Assembly (NCBI GenBank): GCA_964613305.1 | Contig: CAZTII010000049.1 | Location: 1-14,488, forward strand | DNA: 14,488 nt | Direction: 5' to 3' | Source of the DNA: CAZTII01 sp964613305 | Lineage (GTDB): Bacteria > Bacillota_I > Bacilli_A > Erysipelotrichales > Erysipelotrichaceae | Shown here: positions 5,807 through 14,434 of the stretch, piece by piece | How positions within the stretch are numbered: the first letter of the stretch is position 1 | Layout of the letters: each line of letters begins with the position of its first letter | Position numbers and translations under genes: made by a program | Notes under the pieces: generated by a model | The model's input: the letters and a program-made list of their open reading frames with translations, nothing else | Databases searched by the model: none | What the model was told of the DNA's origin: nothing

Positions 5807-6297
5807 AACGATTACTACTATTATGTTTACTACTTACAAGCTGTTCCTCCAATTCCCAACTAAGACCAAATCAACGACCAAAAGCTCCACTATTAACACC
5901 AACACCATCAATCGCACCAATAAAAAAAGACGATATTCGTACAAACGCAATAACAATCAGTGAAAAAATGTTCATTACGCAAATCAATGATATTTACTAC
6001 AATTTTGAAGATTATGATGGAAAAGTCATTATTGTCGAAGGTTTATACAAAAATCTAGTGTTTGGTGATAAATCCTTTCCATCCGTCTATCGTACTGGAC
6101 CTGGATGTTGTGGCAATGATGGTTGGGCAGGTTTCTTATTACAATACGATAAACCATTTCCTAACGAAGATGATTGGATTGAAGTCATTGGAAAACCATT
6201 CTTAGTGAAAGAAGGAGTTTATGTTGATTTATTCTTAGATGTCAATGAAATTAACGTTAAAAATGATGATCGAGGTAGTGATTTTGTTACTCATTAA
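5803..6297 (+). CDS. Lipoprotein with CCGxDG motif, possibly related to the YcgQ/DUF1980 C-terminal domain
   Basis: This 164-residue protein starts at the ATG that overlaps the znuB stop (ATGA). An upstream in-frame ATG at 5779 would put eight charged residues before the signal peptide and is less likely. MKRLLLLCLLLTSC is a lipoprotein signal with lipid anchor C14, followed by a Pro/Lys-rich linker to about 45. The globular part (50-155) has beta-rich stretches, DYDGKVIIVEGLY (70-82), then GPGCCGNDGWAGF (99-111) and DDWIEVIGK (123-131). The order of a strand, a CC-x-x-D-x-x-x-x-F block and a W-x-x-V-x-G segment recalls the C-terminal domain of the YcgQ/COG3689 proteins, which often occur near zinc uptake genes. 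That relation is from memory and not verified. The two adjacent cysteines could bind zinc. It is the last gene before the operon terminator, and a surface zinc-handling role is inference. Confidence 0.7.
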   Translation: MKRLLLLCLLLTSCSSNSQLRPNQRPKAPLLTPTPSIAPIKKDDIRTNAITISEKMFITQINDIYYNFEDYDGKVIIVEGLYKNLVFGDKSFPSVYRTGPGCCGNDGWAGFLLQYDKPFPNEDDWIEVIGKPFLVKEGVYVDLFLDVNEINVKNDDRGSDFVTH

Positions 6298-6302
6298 ATG
6301 AT

Positions 6303-6344
6303 ATACCGATAAGTACAACTAGTTGTATTAATCGGTATTTTTTT
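6303..6344 (+). terminator. Rho-independent terminator of the zinc operon
   Basis: ATACCGAT (6303-6310) pairs with ATCGGTAT (6331-6338). An inner stem, TACAACT paired with AGTTGTA, continues the hairpin after one mismatch, and a run of seven T follows. This closes the operon before the promoter of the next gene. Confidence 0.9.
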
Positions 6345-6352
6345 ATAAAAAA

Positions 6353-6381
6353 TTGATAATGTAAAATCACTATGATACAAT
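6353..6381 (+). promoter_or_regulatory. Sigma-A promoter of the cyclic di-GMP sensor gene
   Basis: TTGATA (6353-6358), a 17-base spacer and TACAAT (6376-6381) form the promoter, with TGA directly before the -10 box as an extended element. It lies 27 bases before the ATG and just after the preceding terminator, so the gene is transcribed on its own. The ribosome site AAGGTGA is at 6398-6404. Confidence 0.8.
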
Positions 6382-6408
6382 GATAGCGCAAACAAATAAG
6401 GTGATTAT

Positions 6409-9400
6409 ATGATTAAAAAAATAAATGAAAATTTTTATCAAATAATGGAACAAGCAAACTATATTTATTACGTTTTTAATGAAGAAAAACAACTAATCAA
6501 AACAAATCAAACCTCTTTTTCGTCGTTAGATTGTTTATCCTTATTCAATGAACATCAAACAATCATTCAAGTTATCAATGATAATAATAACCAACCACAA
6601 ACGATAATCGCTTCACTCTTTTCTTTTTCAGATGGTTTCCTTGTTGTAATGACATCTCTAAAAGAAGATTACTGTGATGATTACTACATCATAGAAAACC
6701 AACAAATTACTTTTAAAAGTGATGAAACGATGGTTTGTTATAAACCATCATCTACTCCATATCAACTAAATAACAACATAATAATTACAATCGCATCAAA
6801 AGTATGTCATTTCGATTGTTCCATGTTTTTACAACTACCACAATTATTATTAAACTTACTTCAAGTGGATACCATCGATTCATTATTCACTCATTTACTA
6901 GAGTATACACCAAGTGCTATCGCTGCGACTGTTTCTAATGACGATATTGTTTCTTCTAATAATTTTCCTAAACAACTAAACACACAGTTTTTATGTAAAA
7001 ATAGCTTATATTCTGTAAGTAGTCACTTAGCTTTAAAACAAACAATGACACCAAAAGAAATTACTAGCTTCAACAATAAAACAAACACTACTACCTTTGT
7101 TAGTATTCCATTTACCTTCAAATATCATGCTTATCATTTTATTTTCGCATGTAACCACCAATCATCCTTTCTCTACCCCGAGGTATTTAACATCTTTCCT
7201 CACTCTACTCTTAGCGAAGAAAGCATTGCCGCAATTGCGATGTATCAACTTGTTTATGATGACAATCAAAACATCACTGATTTTAAATGTTTAGAGTTTA
7301 ATAAACGGTATAATGACTTATTCAATAAAAATAAAACCGATATTAATAAAACTTTTATTGAATTATATGGACCTATTATTGGTACTAAACTAGTACAAGT
7401 ATTTAAACAAAGCTTAAACAACAAAAACGACGTCGTTTTTACTTTTGAAAAAGGTGACCAAAAACACAAATTTCGCATTCGCAGTAAAGCCATTAATGAC
7501 GATGTTATCACTATTTACGCTGAAGATGTGGCGGAAAATAAACAATTATACAACACGATAACAGCATTTGCCCACTCACAAAGCACAACAGAAACAGTTC
7601 GAGATAACGACGTTACAATTTCTATTGCCAACAAAGCCTTCAATCCGATTGAAAGCCTAGCGGCCGTAATATGGGGAATGAATGCTGGAACATGGCAATG
7701 GAATGTTCAAACCGGCGAAACGATTGTTAATCATCGTTGGGCAGAAATGCTCGGTTATACTTTAGAAGAAATTGGTCCATATTCCTATGAAATTTGGAGT
7801 AAAATGTTACATCCAAACGATCTTGCCTTATCGGAAGCATTATTAGAAAAAGTATTCAATAAGGAAATTGACGACTATATTTTAGATAGTCAAGCAACTC
7901 TAAGAAATGGAAAAAGCATTTGGATCAATAGTCGCGGACGTGTTCTTTCATGGACAAGTGATGGAAAACCATTATGGATGTTTGGGGTTCATTTAGACAT
8001 TAGTAAACGTAAAGCCATTGAAGAAAAAAACACCATTATGATGCGCCAATTAGAAATAGCTCATCTTCAAGATAAAGTAATGCTCGATATTGCCTCAAGC
8101 TTTATTAGTGCAACAAAAGATAATATCGACCCTATTATCAATAAATCCCTAGAAAAACTAGGTAAAATTGTAACTGCTGATCGTATTTATGTCTTTATGC
8201 ACGATTACATCAATCAAACAACTTCCAACACTTACGAGTGGTGTAGTGAAGGAATAGAACCATTCATTGGTTTTTTACAAAATAGACCGATTGAACAAAT
8301 CGGAGTATGGATGGAAGATCACCAACAAGGAAAAACGGTATTTTACGATGATGTCAGCACCTTAGAAGATGGCATTATGAAAGAAACATTAAGCGTTCAA
8401 GGCATTCAAAGCCTTATCACCGTTCCACTGATTAAACGAGGCGAATTAAAAGGGTTTATCGGTTTTGATTCAGTAAAACAAAAAAAATCTTACACCGAAG
8501 ATCATCGTAATTTACTAACACGATACGCTTATGAACTAATCAGTACATTATCTAGAATCGATGTCTATAAACGCTTAGAATTCAGTGAAAATCGCTTTAG
8601 AACAATCTTCTCTACAGTACAATCCGTAGCTGTCGTAGGATTTAACCAAAAGCGTGAACTTTTATACGTCAATGAAGCCGCCAAACAATTGTATGGTTAT
8701 ACCGATAATGATATTTCAACAACGGTAACAGAGACTTTTTTTCCAGAAGATATTAAACATATCATCATAAAGAAATTTCAACAATTATGCGAATTTGGTG
8801 GTTCTTACAAAGCAATTGAAAGCACTCATTATCATCGTGACGGAACAAAAATTGATGTTTTAACGAGCAGAGTTGTCAATGATACACCATTTGGAAAAGA
8901 AGTGTACAGTATCGATATAGATTTACGTGAAATTCGTGATTTACAGAAAAAATTACAATATGAACGCGAATTATTCCACAAAACGCTTCTATCCATCGGT
9001 GATGGTGTTATTTCTACCGATATCAACGGTAACATTCAATTGATGAATACTGTTACTGAACAATTAACCGGATATAGTCAACAAGAAGCCATCGGTCAGC
9101 CAATCAACAGTATTTTACATGTAGTCGATGAAAAAACAAGAAAACCAATACAACAACAAATTACTGAACAGCATAGCACACCACTAATCTTATTATCAAA
9201 AGATGGTAATGAATACATCATCGAAAACAATGTTGCGCCAATTAAAGACGGTAAAGGAAATTTAAAGGGTTCTGTTATCGTCTTTAGAGATAGTACGGAA
9301 AAGATGATAAAACAGCGCGAAAATGAATATTTAAGCACATATGACTTCTTAACTGGATTATACAATCGACGTGCCTTAGAGCGAATCAGTATTGAAAATA

Positions 9401-10374
9401 ACACTACCGATAAATTACCTTTAACCTTTATGTATATTGATGTGAATGGATTAAAACTAACAAATGATGCCTTTGGTCATGATATGGGTGATAAACTACT
9501 ACAAAAAGTTGCTACAATCATTCAATCATCCATCGGTGAAAACGATGTTGCTGGACGTATTGGTGGTGATGAATTTATGATTTTATCCACCAATTCATCT
9601 CAAGAATACGCCAAAAAATTAAAATCAACGATAATCAATCAATGTAAGACAAACGATGATCATTTCATTATTTCCCTCGCTATTGGGTATATGACAAAAA
9701 CGACAATGGAAGAAGAAATAGAAACGATACGAACAATCGCTGAAAATCAAATGTATAAAGATAAACTAATGAGCAGTAAAAACATGCGCATAAAAACAAT
9801 CGAAACAGTATTAAGAAACATTAACCTTAAATACGATAATGAACAAGTCCATAGTGAACGTGTATCTCTCTTTAGTGAACTGATTGCACGTGAAATGAAG
9901 TTAAGTTACGAAGAAATTAATGATATTAAAACAGCGGCCTTATTACACGATATTGGTAAAATTGCCGTTCCTTCAGAAGTATTAAGAAAACAAGCACGAT
10001 TAAATTTCGATGAATACGAAGCAATGAAAAAACATTCAGAAATCGGCTATCAAATATTAAAATCGGTCGACGAATACCACCGCTTCGCTACCATCGTTCT
10101 TCATCATCATGAACGATGGGATGGAAATGGATATCCTTATGGTTTAAAAGGAACCGAAATTCCACTCGCTTCACGCATTATCTGTGTAGCCGACGCCTTT
10201 GAAGCGATGACCGCCAATCGTTGTTATCAAGCGCGTAGAGAATATACAGTGGCCATCGAAGAACTCATCAAATGTTCATGGACACAATTTGATGGTGATA
10301 TCGTCAATATCTTTGTTCGCGGTTTACGAAATGAACCATACCATATCGAAGATATTCAACTAACCACAAAATAA
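6409..10374 (+). CDS. Multi-PAS/GAF sensor with GGDEF and HD-GYP domains (cyclic di-GMP turnover)
   Basis: This is a soluble protein of 1321 residues with no signal peptide or membrane span. Residues 1-260 match nothing I recognise. Then come a PAS-like region (about 270-375), a PAS domain of the PAS_3 type (425-537, with a W-x-W-N-V-x-T-G start and a closing DISKRK), a GAF domain (556-714), two more PAS domains (728-842 and 853-966), a GGDEF domain (972-1128) and an HD-GYP domain (1133-1310). The cyclase part keeps DFLTGLYNRR (979-988), metal ligand D1011, guanine-binding N1019/D1020 and GGDEF (1052-1056). The inhibitory RxxD site has lost its arginine (G1043, D1046 remains), so product inhibition may be absent. 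The hydrolase part keeps LLHDIGK (1178-1184), H1209, HHHERWDGNGYP (1232-1243) and D1262. It may thus both make and degrade cyclic di-GMP in response to small molecules, redox state or light. The gene stands alone, and its ligand and target are unknown. Confidence 0.95.
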   Translation: MIKKINENFYQIMEQANYIYYVFNEEKQLIKTNQTSFSSLDCLSLFNEHQTIIQVINDNNNQPQTIIASLFSFSDGFLVVMTSLKEDYCDDYYIIENQQITFKSDETMVCYKPSSTPYQLNNNIIITIASKVCHFDCSMFLQLPQLLLNLLQVDTIDSLFTHLLEYTPSAIAATVSNDDIVSSNNFPKQLNTQFLCKNSLYSVSSHLALKQTMTPKEITSFNNKTNTTTFVSIPFTFKYHAYHFIFACNHQSSFLYPEVFNIFPHSTLSEESIAAIAMYQLVYDDNQNITDFKCLEFNKRYNDLFNKNKTDINKTFIELYGPIIGTKLVQVFKQSLNNKNDVVFTFEKGDQKHKFRIRSKAINDDVITIYAEDVAENKQLYNTITAFAHSQSTTETVRDNDVTISIANKAFNPIESLAAVIWGMNAGTWQWNVQTGETIVNHRWAEMLGYTLEEIGPYSYEIWSKMLHPNDLALSEALLEKVFNKEIDDYILDSQATLRNGKSIWINSRGRVLSWTSDGKPLWMFGVHLDISKRKAIEEKNTIMMRQLEIAHLQDKVMLDIASSFISATKDNIDPIINKSLEKLGKIVTADRIYVFMHDYINQTTSNTYEWCSEGIEPFIGFLQNRPIEQIGVWMEDHQQGKTVFYDDVSTLEDGIMKETLSVQGIQSLITVPLIKRGELKGFIGFDSVKQKKSYTEDHRNLLTRYAYELISTLSRIDVYKRLEFSENRFRTIFSTVQSVAVVGFNQKRELLYVNEAAKQLYGYTDNDISTTVTETFFPEDIKHIIIKKFQQLCEFGGSYKAIESTHYHRDGTKIDVLTSRVVNDTPFGKEVYSIDIDLREIRDLQKKLQYERELFHKTLLSIGDGVISTDINGNIQLMNTVTEQLTGYSQQEAIGQPINSILHVVDEKTRKPIQQQITEQHSTPLILLSKDGNEYIIENNVAPIKDGKGNLKGSVIVFRDSTEKMIKQRENEYLSTYDFLTGLYNRRALERISIENNTTDKLPLTFMYIDVNGLKLTNDAFGHDMGDKLLQKVATIIQSSIGENDVAGRIGGDEFMILSTNSSQEYAKKLKSTIINQCKTNDDHFIISLAIGYMTKTTMEEEIETIRTIAENQMYKDKLMSSKNMRIKTIETVLRNINLKYDNEQVHSERVSLFSELIAREMKLSYEEINDIKTAALLHDIGKIAVPSEVLRKQARLNFDEYEAMKKHSEIGYQILKSVDEYHRFATIVLHHHERWDGNGYPYGLKGTEIPLASRIICVADAFEAMTANRCYQARREYTVAIEELIKCSWTQFDGDIVNIFVRGLRNEPYHIEDIQLTTK

Positions 10375-10401
10375 AAACCCAATAAGGGTTTTTATTTTGT
10401 G
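10365..10401. terminator. Bidirectional terminator shared by two convergent genes
   Basis: CACAAAATAAAAACCC (10365-10380) and GGGTTTTTATTTTGTG (10386-10401) form a perfect 16-bp stem with a five-base loop. A T-run is present in the 3' arm on each strand. Both stop codons, TAA at 10372 for the plus gene and at 10394 for upp, lie within the stem. Confidence 0.9.
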
Positions 10402-11012
10402 CCAAAGATACGATCGCCCGCATCTCCTAAACCTGGGACAATGTATCCTTTTTCATTTAAATGACTATCCAACGCCGCTAAATAAATATCAACATCAGGA
10501 TGAGCTTCTTCCACTAGTTTCACCCCTTCTGGAGCTCCAACTAAACAAACCAATTTAATAATTTTACCACCACGTTGTTTAATATTATCAATCGCAGCCA
10601 CTGCACTACCACCAGTCGCTAGCATCGGGTCCAATATCATCGTAACCGCATCAGCCATCGTCGATGGAAATTTCGCAAAATATTCATGCGGCATTAATGT
10701 TTCTTCATCACGATACAACCCAATAAAACCAACTTTCGCCGTTGGAATTAAATCAGTAATACCATTCACTAACCCTAAACCAGCACGCAAAATAGGCACC
10801 AAGACAATATCCTTCGACAATTGATACGATGTACAACTTGCCACCGGAGTTTGTATTACAACCTCTTCTACAGGCAAATCGCGACAAATTTCATAAGCCA
10901 TCAATCCCGCAATTTCATCAAGATTTTGACGAAAATCCTTTGTCCCTGTTTCAATGCGACGCATTTGCGTTAATTTGTGCGTAATCAGTGGGTGATTCAG
11001 TACATGCAACAT
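10392..11012 (-). CDS. upp: Uracil phosphoribosyltransferase
   Basis: This 206-residue protein has the usual length for the family. It converts uracil and PRPP into UMP and pyrophosphate in the cytoplasm (pyrimidine salvage). The PRPP-binding loop is MILDPMLATGGSA (125-137), and the uracil-binding segment is YIVPGLGDAGDR (190-201). The N-terminal HPLITHKLTQMR is also typical. A GGAGG ribosome site lies shortly before the ATG. It is last in the murA/acetyltransferase/PTS-like cluster, beginning 11 bases after the PTS-like gene ends, and transcription ends in the shared hairpin. No uracil-responsive leader is visible because the gap is too short, so control is probably from the operon promoter. 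Confidence 0.98.
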   Translation of the reverse strand: MLHVLNHPLITHKLTQMRRIETGTKDFRQNLDEIAGLMAYEICRDLPVEEVVIQTPVASCTSYQLSKDIVLVPILRAGLGLVNGITDLIPTAKVGFIGLYRDEETLMPHEYFAKFPSTMADAVTMILDPMLATGGSAVAAIDNIKQRGGKIIKLVCLVGAPEGVKLVEEAHPDVDIYLAALDSHLNEKGYIVPGLGDAGDRIFGTK

Positions 11013-11023
11013 AAATAATCCTC

Positions 11024-12565
11024 CTAAACTCTTTTATCGTTCATCAGTTCTGCTTCAATGCCTCGTTTAATCATCGTACTTCCAGCGCCATAATCAATCG
11101 CCATACCAGCCCGTGTTTCTGTAATTTTACTAGCTCCAAGGGAGCGTATTAACCCAACATCAACAAGGCGCGGATCAAATACTTGAATTGTCAATCGAGT
11201 CATCGATGCATGAATCATTTTAATGTTTTCAATTCCACCAACAGCTTTAATTGTTCCTAACACTTTATGTTTTAAACTACCACTGCTAAATAAGTCAATT
11301 GCTAAATAATTAAAATAAGCACTTGTCACAATAAAATAGATAAGAAAGGTAAAAGCACCAATAATCGCAATCAACTGAATCACTCGTGAATAATTCGGAT
11401 TCTTTACATACACCATAAATTCCATCAATGTTCCCGGTAATGCCGTCATTGTACTTCCAGAATAACTAAACCCTAAATTAATTTTAAAGACCGCAAACAT
11501 ACCATATAATGATCCAGTAAATAAAATATGAAACACAAACAACATTGGACATACCAACATTAATACAATTTCTAATGGCAATAATATACCTGTAAACATA
11601 CTCACAAGAATTGCTAGAACAAAAAATAAGCGAATACGACGTTTTTCAATTTTATCACTGTTCACCATGTACATCGCAATCAACATACCTGGTATCGCAA
11701 ATAAATTTAGCACATAATATGGTGTAATAAAACGTCCAGCTGATTGCGGAATTAAGCTTTGAGAAACAAGGGATGTCCAAATATTAACGTCACCCGCAAT
11801 GCTTTCACCAACCATATTTACTGTTGTACCGCCTAATTCACCAAACCAAAATGGTTGTTTAATTAATTGACCAATACCAGTTGCGGATAAGACACGTTCC
11901 AATATGCCATACGTAAACATATTAATAGGATTGGATATATCACTCGCGATAAATTTAAACGCGTTTGTAAGAGAAGTAATAACAAGTGGCCAACCATTAG
12001 ATACTAGCCATGCCATACCACAAGCAAACACAATGCTTAACATAAGACCAGAAACATCGCGATCGACAAAACCAAAGAAACCATACGATGATTTATTCCT
12101 TGTAAGAGAAAAAGCGATACGCGTTGATATTGTAATCGCAATCGTTGCGATAAGACCAGTTTGTAGCGGATAGCTTACTCTACTTGCTAAAGAAGGGATA
12201 CGCGATGTATTTAACATAATACCTAGTGACGGATATGTTGCTGTATTCGGTAAATTAATCGGCGAAAAAAACATTGTAAACACTAAAAAAGAAATATATC
12301 CAACTAAGCCCATCATCAATGTCGTTGTAATATTGGTACGATACAACACTAAACGCAATAAAAAATAAAATGGAAAATAAATAACTAAATATCCACCAAT
12401 TTTAACCATTGCTTCGCCAAATAAAAACCACATTGGATTTTGAATTTTCCAAAACACTTCGAAAACACTGTTCGTTAATAGATTACCCATCCCTAATAAG
12501 ATAATACCTATAAATAAAATTTTAATGGGAAATTGTAACATTTCAAACAACGATTGTTGTCTCAT
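11024..12565 (-). CDS. PTS EIICB-like membrane protein (glucose superfamily) without phosphorylation cysteine
   Basis: This 513-residue protein has an N-terminal EIIC-like membrane domain (about 1-425, with around ten hydrophobic segments) and a C-terminal EIIB-like domain (about 432-508). Family features are visible: the loop SATGIGQLIKQPFWF (227-241) matches GLHH-x-x-N-x-P-F-W, and IPGMLIAMYM (291-300) matches the LPAAxLAMY block. GILLPLEI (326-333) matches the GITEPIEF signature, and GGIENIKMIHASMTRL (443-458) matches GG-x-x-NI-x-x-x-x-x-C-x-TRL. Key residues are missing: the loop His is G232, the GITEP Glu is L329, and the phosphorylated EIIB Cys is S454; the Arg after TRL is T459. A normal sugar-phosphorylating porter is therefore unlikely. 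It may be a sensor, a non-phosphorylating carrier or a protein with another substrate. It overlaps the acetyltransferase gene by four bases (ATGA), and GAGGTGG is the ribosome site. The fold is fairly sure and the function unknown. Confidence 0.8.
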   Translation of the reverse strand: MRQQSLFEMLQFPIKILFIGIILLGMGNLLTNSVFEVFWKIQNPMWFLFGEAMVKIGGYLVIYFPFYFLLRLVLYRTNITTTLMMGLVGYISFLVFTMFFSPINLPNTATYPSLGIMLNTSRIPSLASRVSYPLQTGLIATIAITISTRIAFSLTRNKSSYGFFGFVDRDVSGLMLSIVFACGMAWLVSNGWPLVITSLTNAFKFIASDISNPINMFTYGILERVLSATGIGQLIKQPFWFGELGGTTVNMVGESIAGDVNIWTSLVSQSLIPQSAGRFITPYYVLNLFAIPGMLIAMYMVNSDKIEKRRIRLFFVLAILVSMFTGILLPLEIVLMLVCPMLFVFHILFTGSLYGMFAVFKINLGFSYSGSTMTALPGTLMEFMVYVKNPNYSRVIQLIAIIGAFTFLIYFIVTSAYFNYLAIDLFSSGSLKHKVLGTIKAVGGIENIKMIHASMTRLTIQVFDPRLVDVGLIRSLGASKITETRAGMAIDYGAGSTMIKRGIEAELMNDKRV

Positions 12566-13119
12566 TTTACCACCTCACCTCTATACTCGGTTTTCAATAA
12601 GCGATAGTACGCTACATCCGATAAACCACTATTACATCTCTGATCTTGTTTTAAAACACCTTCAAAATGAAATCCTGCCTTCACGATAACTTTACCACTA
12701 GCAACATTGTTAACATCGTGACGCATCTGTAATCGATTCACACCAACTTCTTCCATGAAAAACTGAACAACTCGCTTTAAACATTCCGTCATAATTCCTT
12801 GATTCCAATACAATCGGTTTAAACAATAACCAATCGTAATGGTCTCTGTTGACTCATCACAATCCACACTACCAATACTTCCTACCACAATGCCATTGAA
12901 TTCAATTGCCCATTGATAATGGTCTTTCTTATAATAATCATCAATCCATTGAGAAAGAATTTCTTCACTATCCTTCACGCTTTTATGAGGTGAAAACGTC
13001 AAATATTGAACAACCTCAACATCATTAGCCCATTTAAACATAGAATGAGCATCACTGAAAGCAAAAGGGCGAAGAATGCATCGCCTACTTAGTAGTTGTT
13101 TTGTACCAAGATGTTTCAT
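12562..13119 (-). CDS. GNAT acetyltransferase, RimJ/RimL-like
   Basis: This is a 185-residue cytoplasmic enzyme of the GNAT fold (Acetyltransf_3 group), which transfers acetyl from acetyl-CoA to an amine, often a protein N-terminus or a small molecule. The start LLSRRCILRPFAFSDAHSMFKWAND (about 9-33) is the typical first block. RLYWNQGIMTE (102-112) is the acetyl-CoA pyrophosphate loop, and HDVNNVASGKVIVKAGFHFEG (134-154) is the C-terminal signature with N137/N138, S141 and the KxGF segment. A GAGGA ribosome site precedes the ATG, which overlaps the stop of murA by four bases. The substrate cannot be predicted; RimJ/RimL themselves modify ribosomal proteins, but most relatives do not. Confidence 0.9.
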   Translation of the reverse strand: MKHLGTKQLLSRRCILRPFAFSDAHSMFKWANDVEVVQYLTFSPHKSVKDSEEILSQWIDDYYKKDHYQWAIEFNGIVVGSIGSVDCDESTETITIGYCLNRLYWNQGIMTECLKRVVQFFMEEVGVNRLQMRHDVNNVASGKVIVKAGFHFEGVLKQDQRCNSGLSDVAYYRLLKTEYRGEVVK

Positions 13120-14378
13120 TCAACATCCTCGCGCCATATTTTAGCGCCTAAAGCCTGTAATTTACCATCTAAATCATCGTAACCACGATCAATATGGCTT
13201 ACATTTCTTATTTCTGTGACACCATCCGCAATTAAGCCAGCAATCACTAAACACGCACCACAGCGTAAATCAGTCGCACTAACGATATCTCCATACAACT
13301 TCGTTGGGCCTTTAATGCTAGCACTTCCTTGAGCCATTTCAATGTTAGCACCCATTCTCTGTAACTCCCAACAATGTTTAAAGCGTTCCGGATAAATCGT
13401 ATCACGAACCATACTAGCTCCTTCAGCTTGCGTCATTAAAGCAGATAAAGGTTGTTGTAAATCAGTCGCAAATCCAGGATAAGGCAATGTTAATAAATCA
13501 ATCGCTTTTAGTTGTTCGCTTTGATGAATCGTAACACTATCCACATCCTCTTCAAGGTTCACACCCATCTCAATCAATTTAGACAACAATGAATCTAAGT
13601 GTTGAGGAATAATATTCGAAATTTTCATTGTTTTAGCAGCAGCTGCCGCTAAAATAATAAATGTTCCAGCTTCAATACGATCAGGAATAATTTCATGGAA
13701 ACAACCATGTAATTCCGTTACACCTTCAATCGTAATCACGTTTGTACCAGCACCACGAACTTTAGCACCCATCTTATTCAACAGTGTTGCCACATCAATA
13801 ATCTCCGGCTCTTTTGCCGCATTTTCAATGACCGTTTTTCCTTCTGCTTTTACCGCCGCCATCATAATATTAATAGTAGCACCAACAGAAGAAATATCTA
13901 AGAATATTTTACTCCCAACTAACTTCTCCGCCTTAATGACATAGGCACCTTCCACATAATCAACCGTAGCGCCTAGTGCCTCAAAGCCCTTTAAATGCAA
14001 GTCAATCGGACGAGGACCTAAATAACATCCCCCTGGCATCTTCATTTTCACTTCACCGTATTTTCCAAGTAAAGCACCCATAAAATAATACGAAGCACGA
14101 AGCTTTGTCACTGCACGATGCTCCATCGGTGAATTAATCATATTTCTCGGATCGATAATAATATGATCTTCTGCTTTAAATTGCACGTTCACATTTAAAT
14201 GTTCAAGTAATACTGTCAACGATTTGACATCATCTATTCTAGGTACACCAACAATGGTAACCGGTCCATCCGCTAATATCGCTGCCGGAATTAAGGCAAC
14301 AGTCGCATTCTTACTACCGCTAATTTTTACTTCACCTTCAAGAAGGTGTCCACCTTCTATTTTAATTACTGTTTCCAT
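13116..14378 (-). CDS. murA: UDP-N-acetylglucosamine 1-carboxyvinyltransferase (MurA)
   Basis: This enzyme makes the first committed step of peptidoglycan synthesis, adding enolpyruvate from PEP to UDP-GlcNAc in the cytosol. Numbering from a possible GTG at 14384 (422 residues), the catalytic K25/N26 are in SGSKNATVAL, the PEP-attacking C120 is in PGGCYLGPRPIDLHL (fosfomycin-sensitive type with Cys), D308 is in YPGFATDLQQP and R400 is in HIDRGYDD. I place the start at the ATG at 14378 (420 residues) because the GTG lies within the GAGGTGG ribosome site of that ATG. It is first in a chain with the acetyltransferase, PTS-like gene and upp, each overlapping or nearly touching. A promoter lies just upstream. 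Confidence 0.97.
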   Translation of the reverse strand: METVIKIEGGHLLEGEVKISGSKNATVALIPAAILADGPVTIVGVPRIDDVKSLTVLLEHLNVNVQFKAEDHIIIDPRNMINSPMEHRAVTKLRASYYFMGALLGKYGEVKMKMPGGCYLGPRPIDLHLKGFEALGATVDYVEGAYVIKAEKLVGSKIFLDISSVGATINIMMAAVKAEGKTVIENAAKEPEIIDVATLLNKMGAKVRGAGTNVITIEGVTELHGCFHEIIPDRIEAGTFIILAAAAAKTMKISNIIPQHLDSLLSKLIEMGVNLEEDVDSVTIHQSEQLKAIDLLTLPYPGFATDLQQPLSALMTQAEGASMVRDTIYPERFKHCWELQRMGANIEMAQGSASIKGPTKLYGDIVSATDLRCGACLVIAGLIADGVTEIRNVSHIDRGYDDLDGKLQALGAKIWREDVE

Positions 14379-14401
14379 AGCCACCTCAATCTTCTTGTAT
14401 A

Positions 14402-14430
14402 ATTGTACATGGAAGTTGCCGCTTAATCAA
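14402..14430 (-). promoter_or_regulatory. murA: Sigma-A promoter of the murA operon
   Basis: On the minus strand TTGATT (14430-14425), a 17-base spacer and TACAAT (14407-14402) lie 23 bases before the murA ATG. It sits directly after the stop codon of the possible upstream gene, so read-through from there may add to expression. Confidence 0.65.
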
Positions 14431-14434
14431 TCTT

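Noticed and set aside
6729..6749. 8-bp stem GATGGTTT/AAACCATC in the N-terminal part of the large sensor gene
   Set aside because: Several stems of this size are expected by chance; no T-run, promoter or gene boundary is nearby.
10091..10119. 9-bp inverted repeat CCATCGTTC/GAACGATGG within the HD-GYP coding region
   Set aside because: About one such repeat is expected by chance in a window of this size, and the codons encode the conserved HHE-DG motif.
11904..12173. Plus-strand open reading frame opposite the PTS-like gene
   Set aside because: It is an antisense shadow of a gene with clear family blocks, without a ribosome site or recognisable product.
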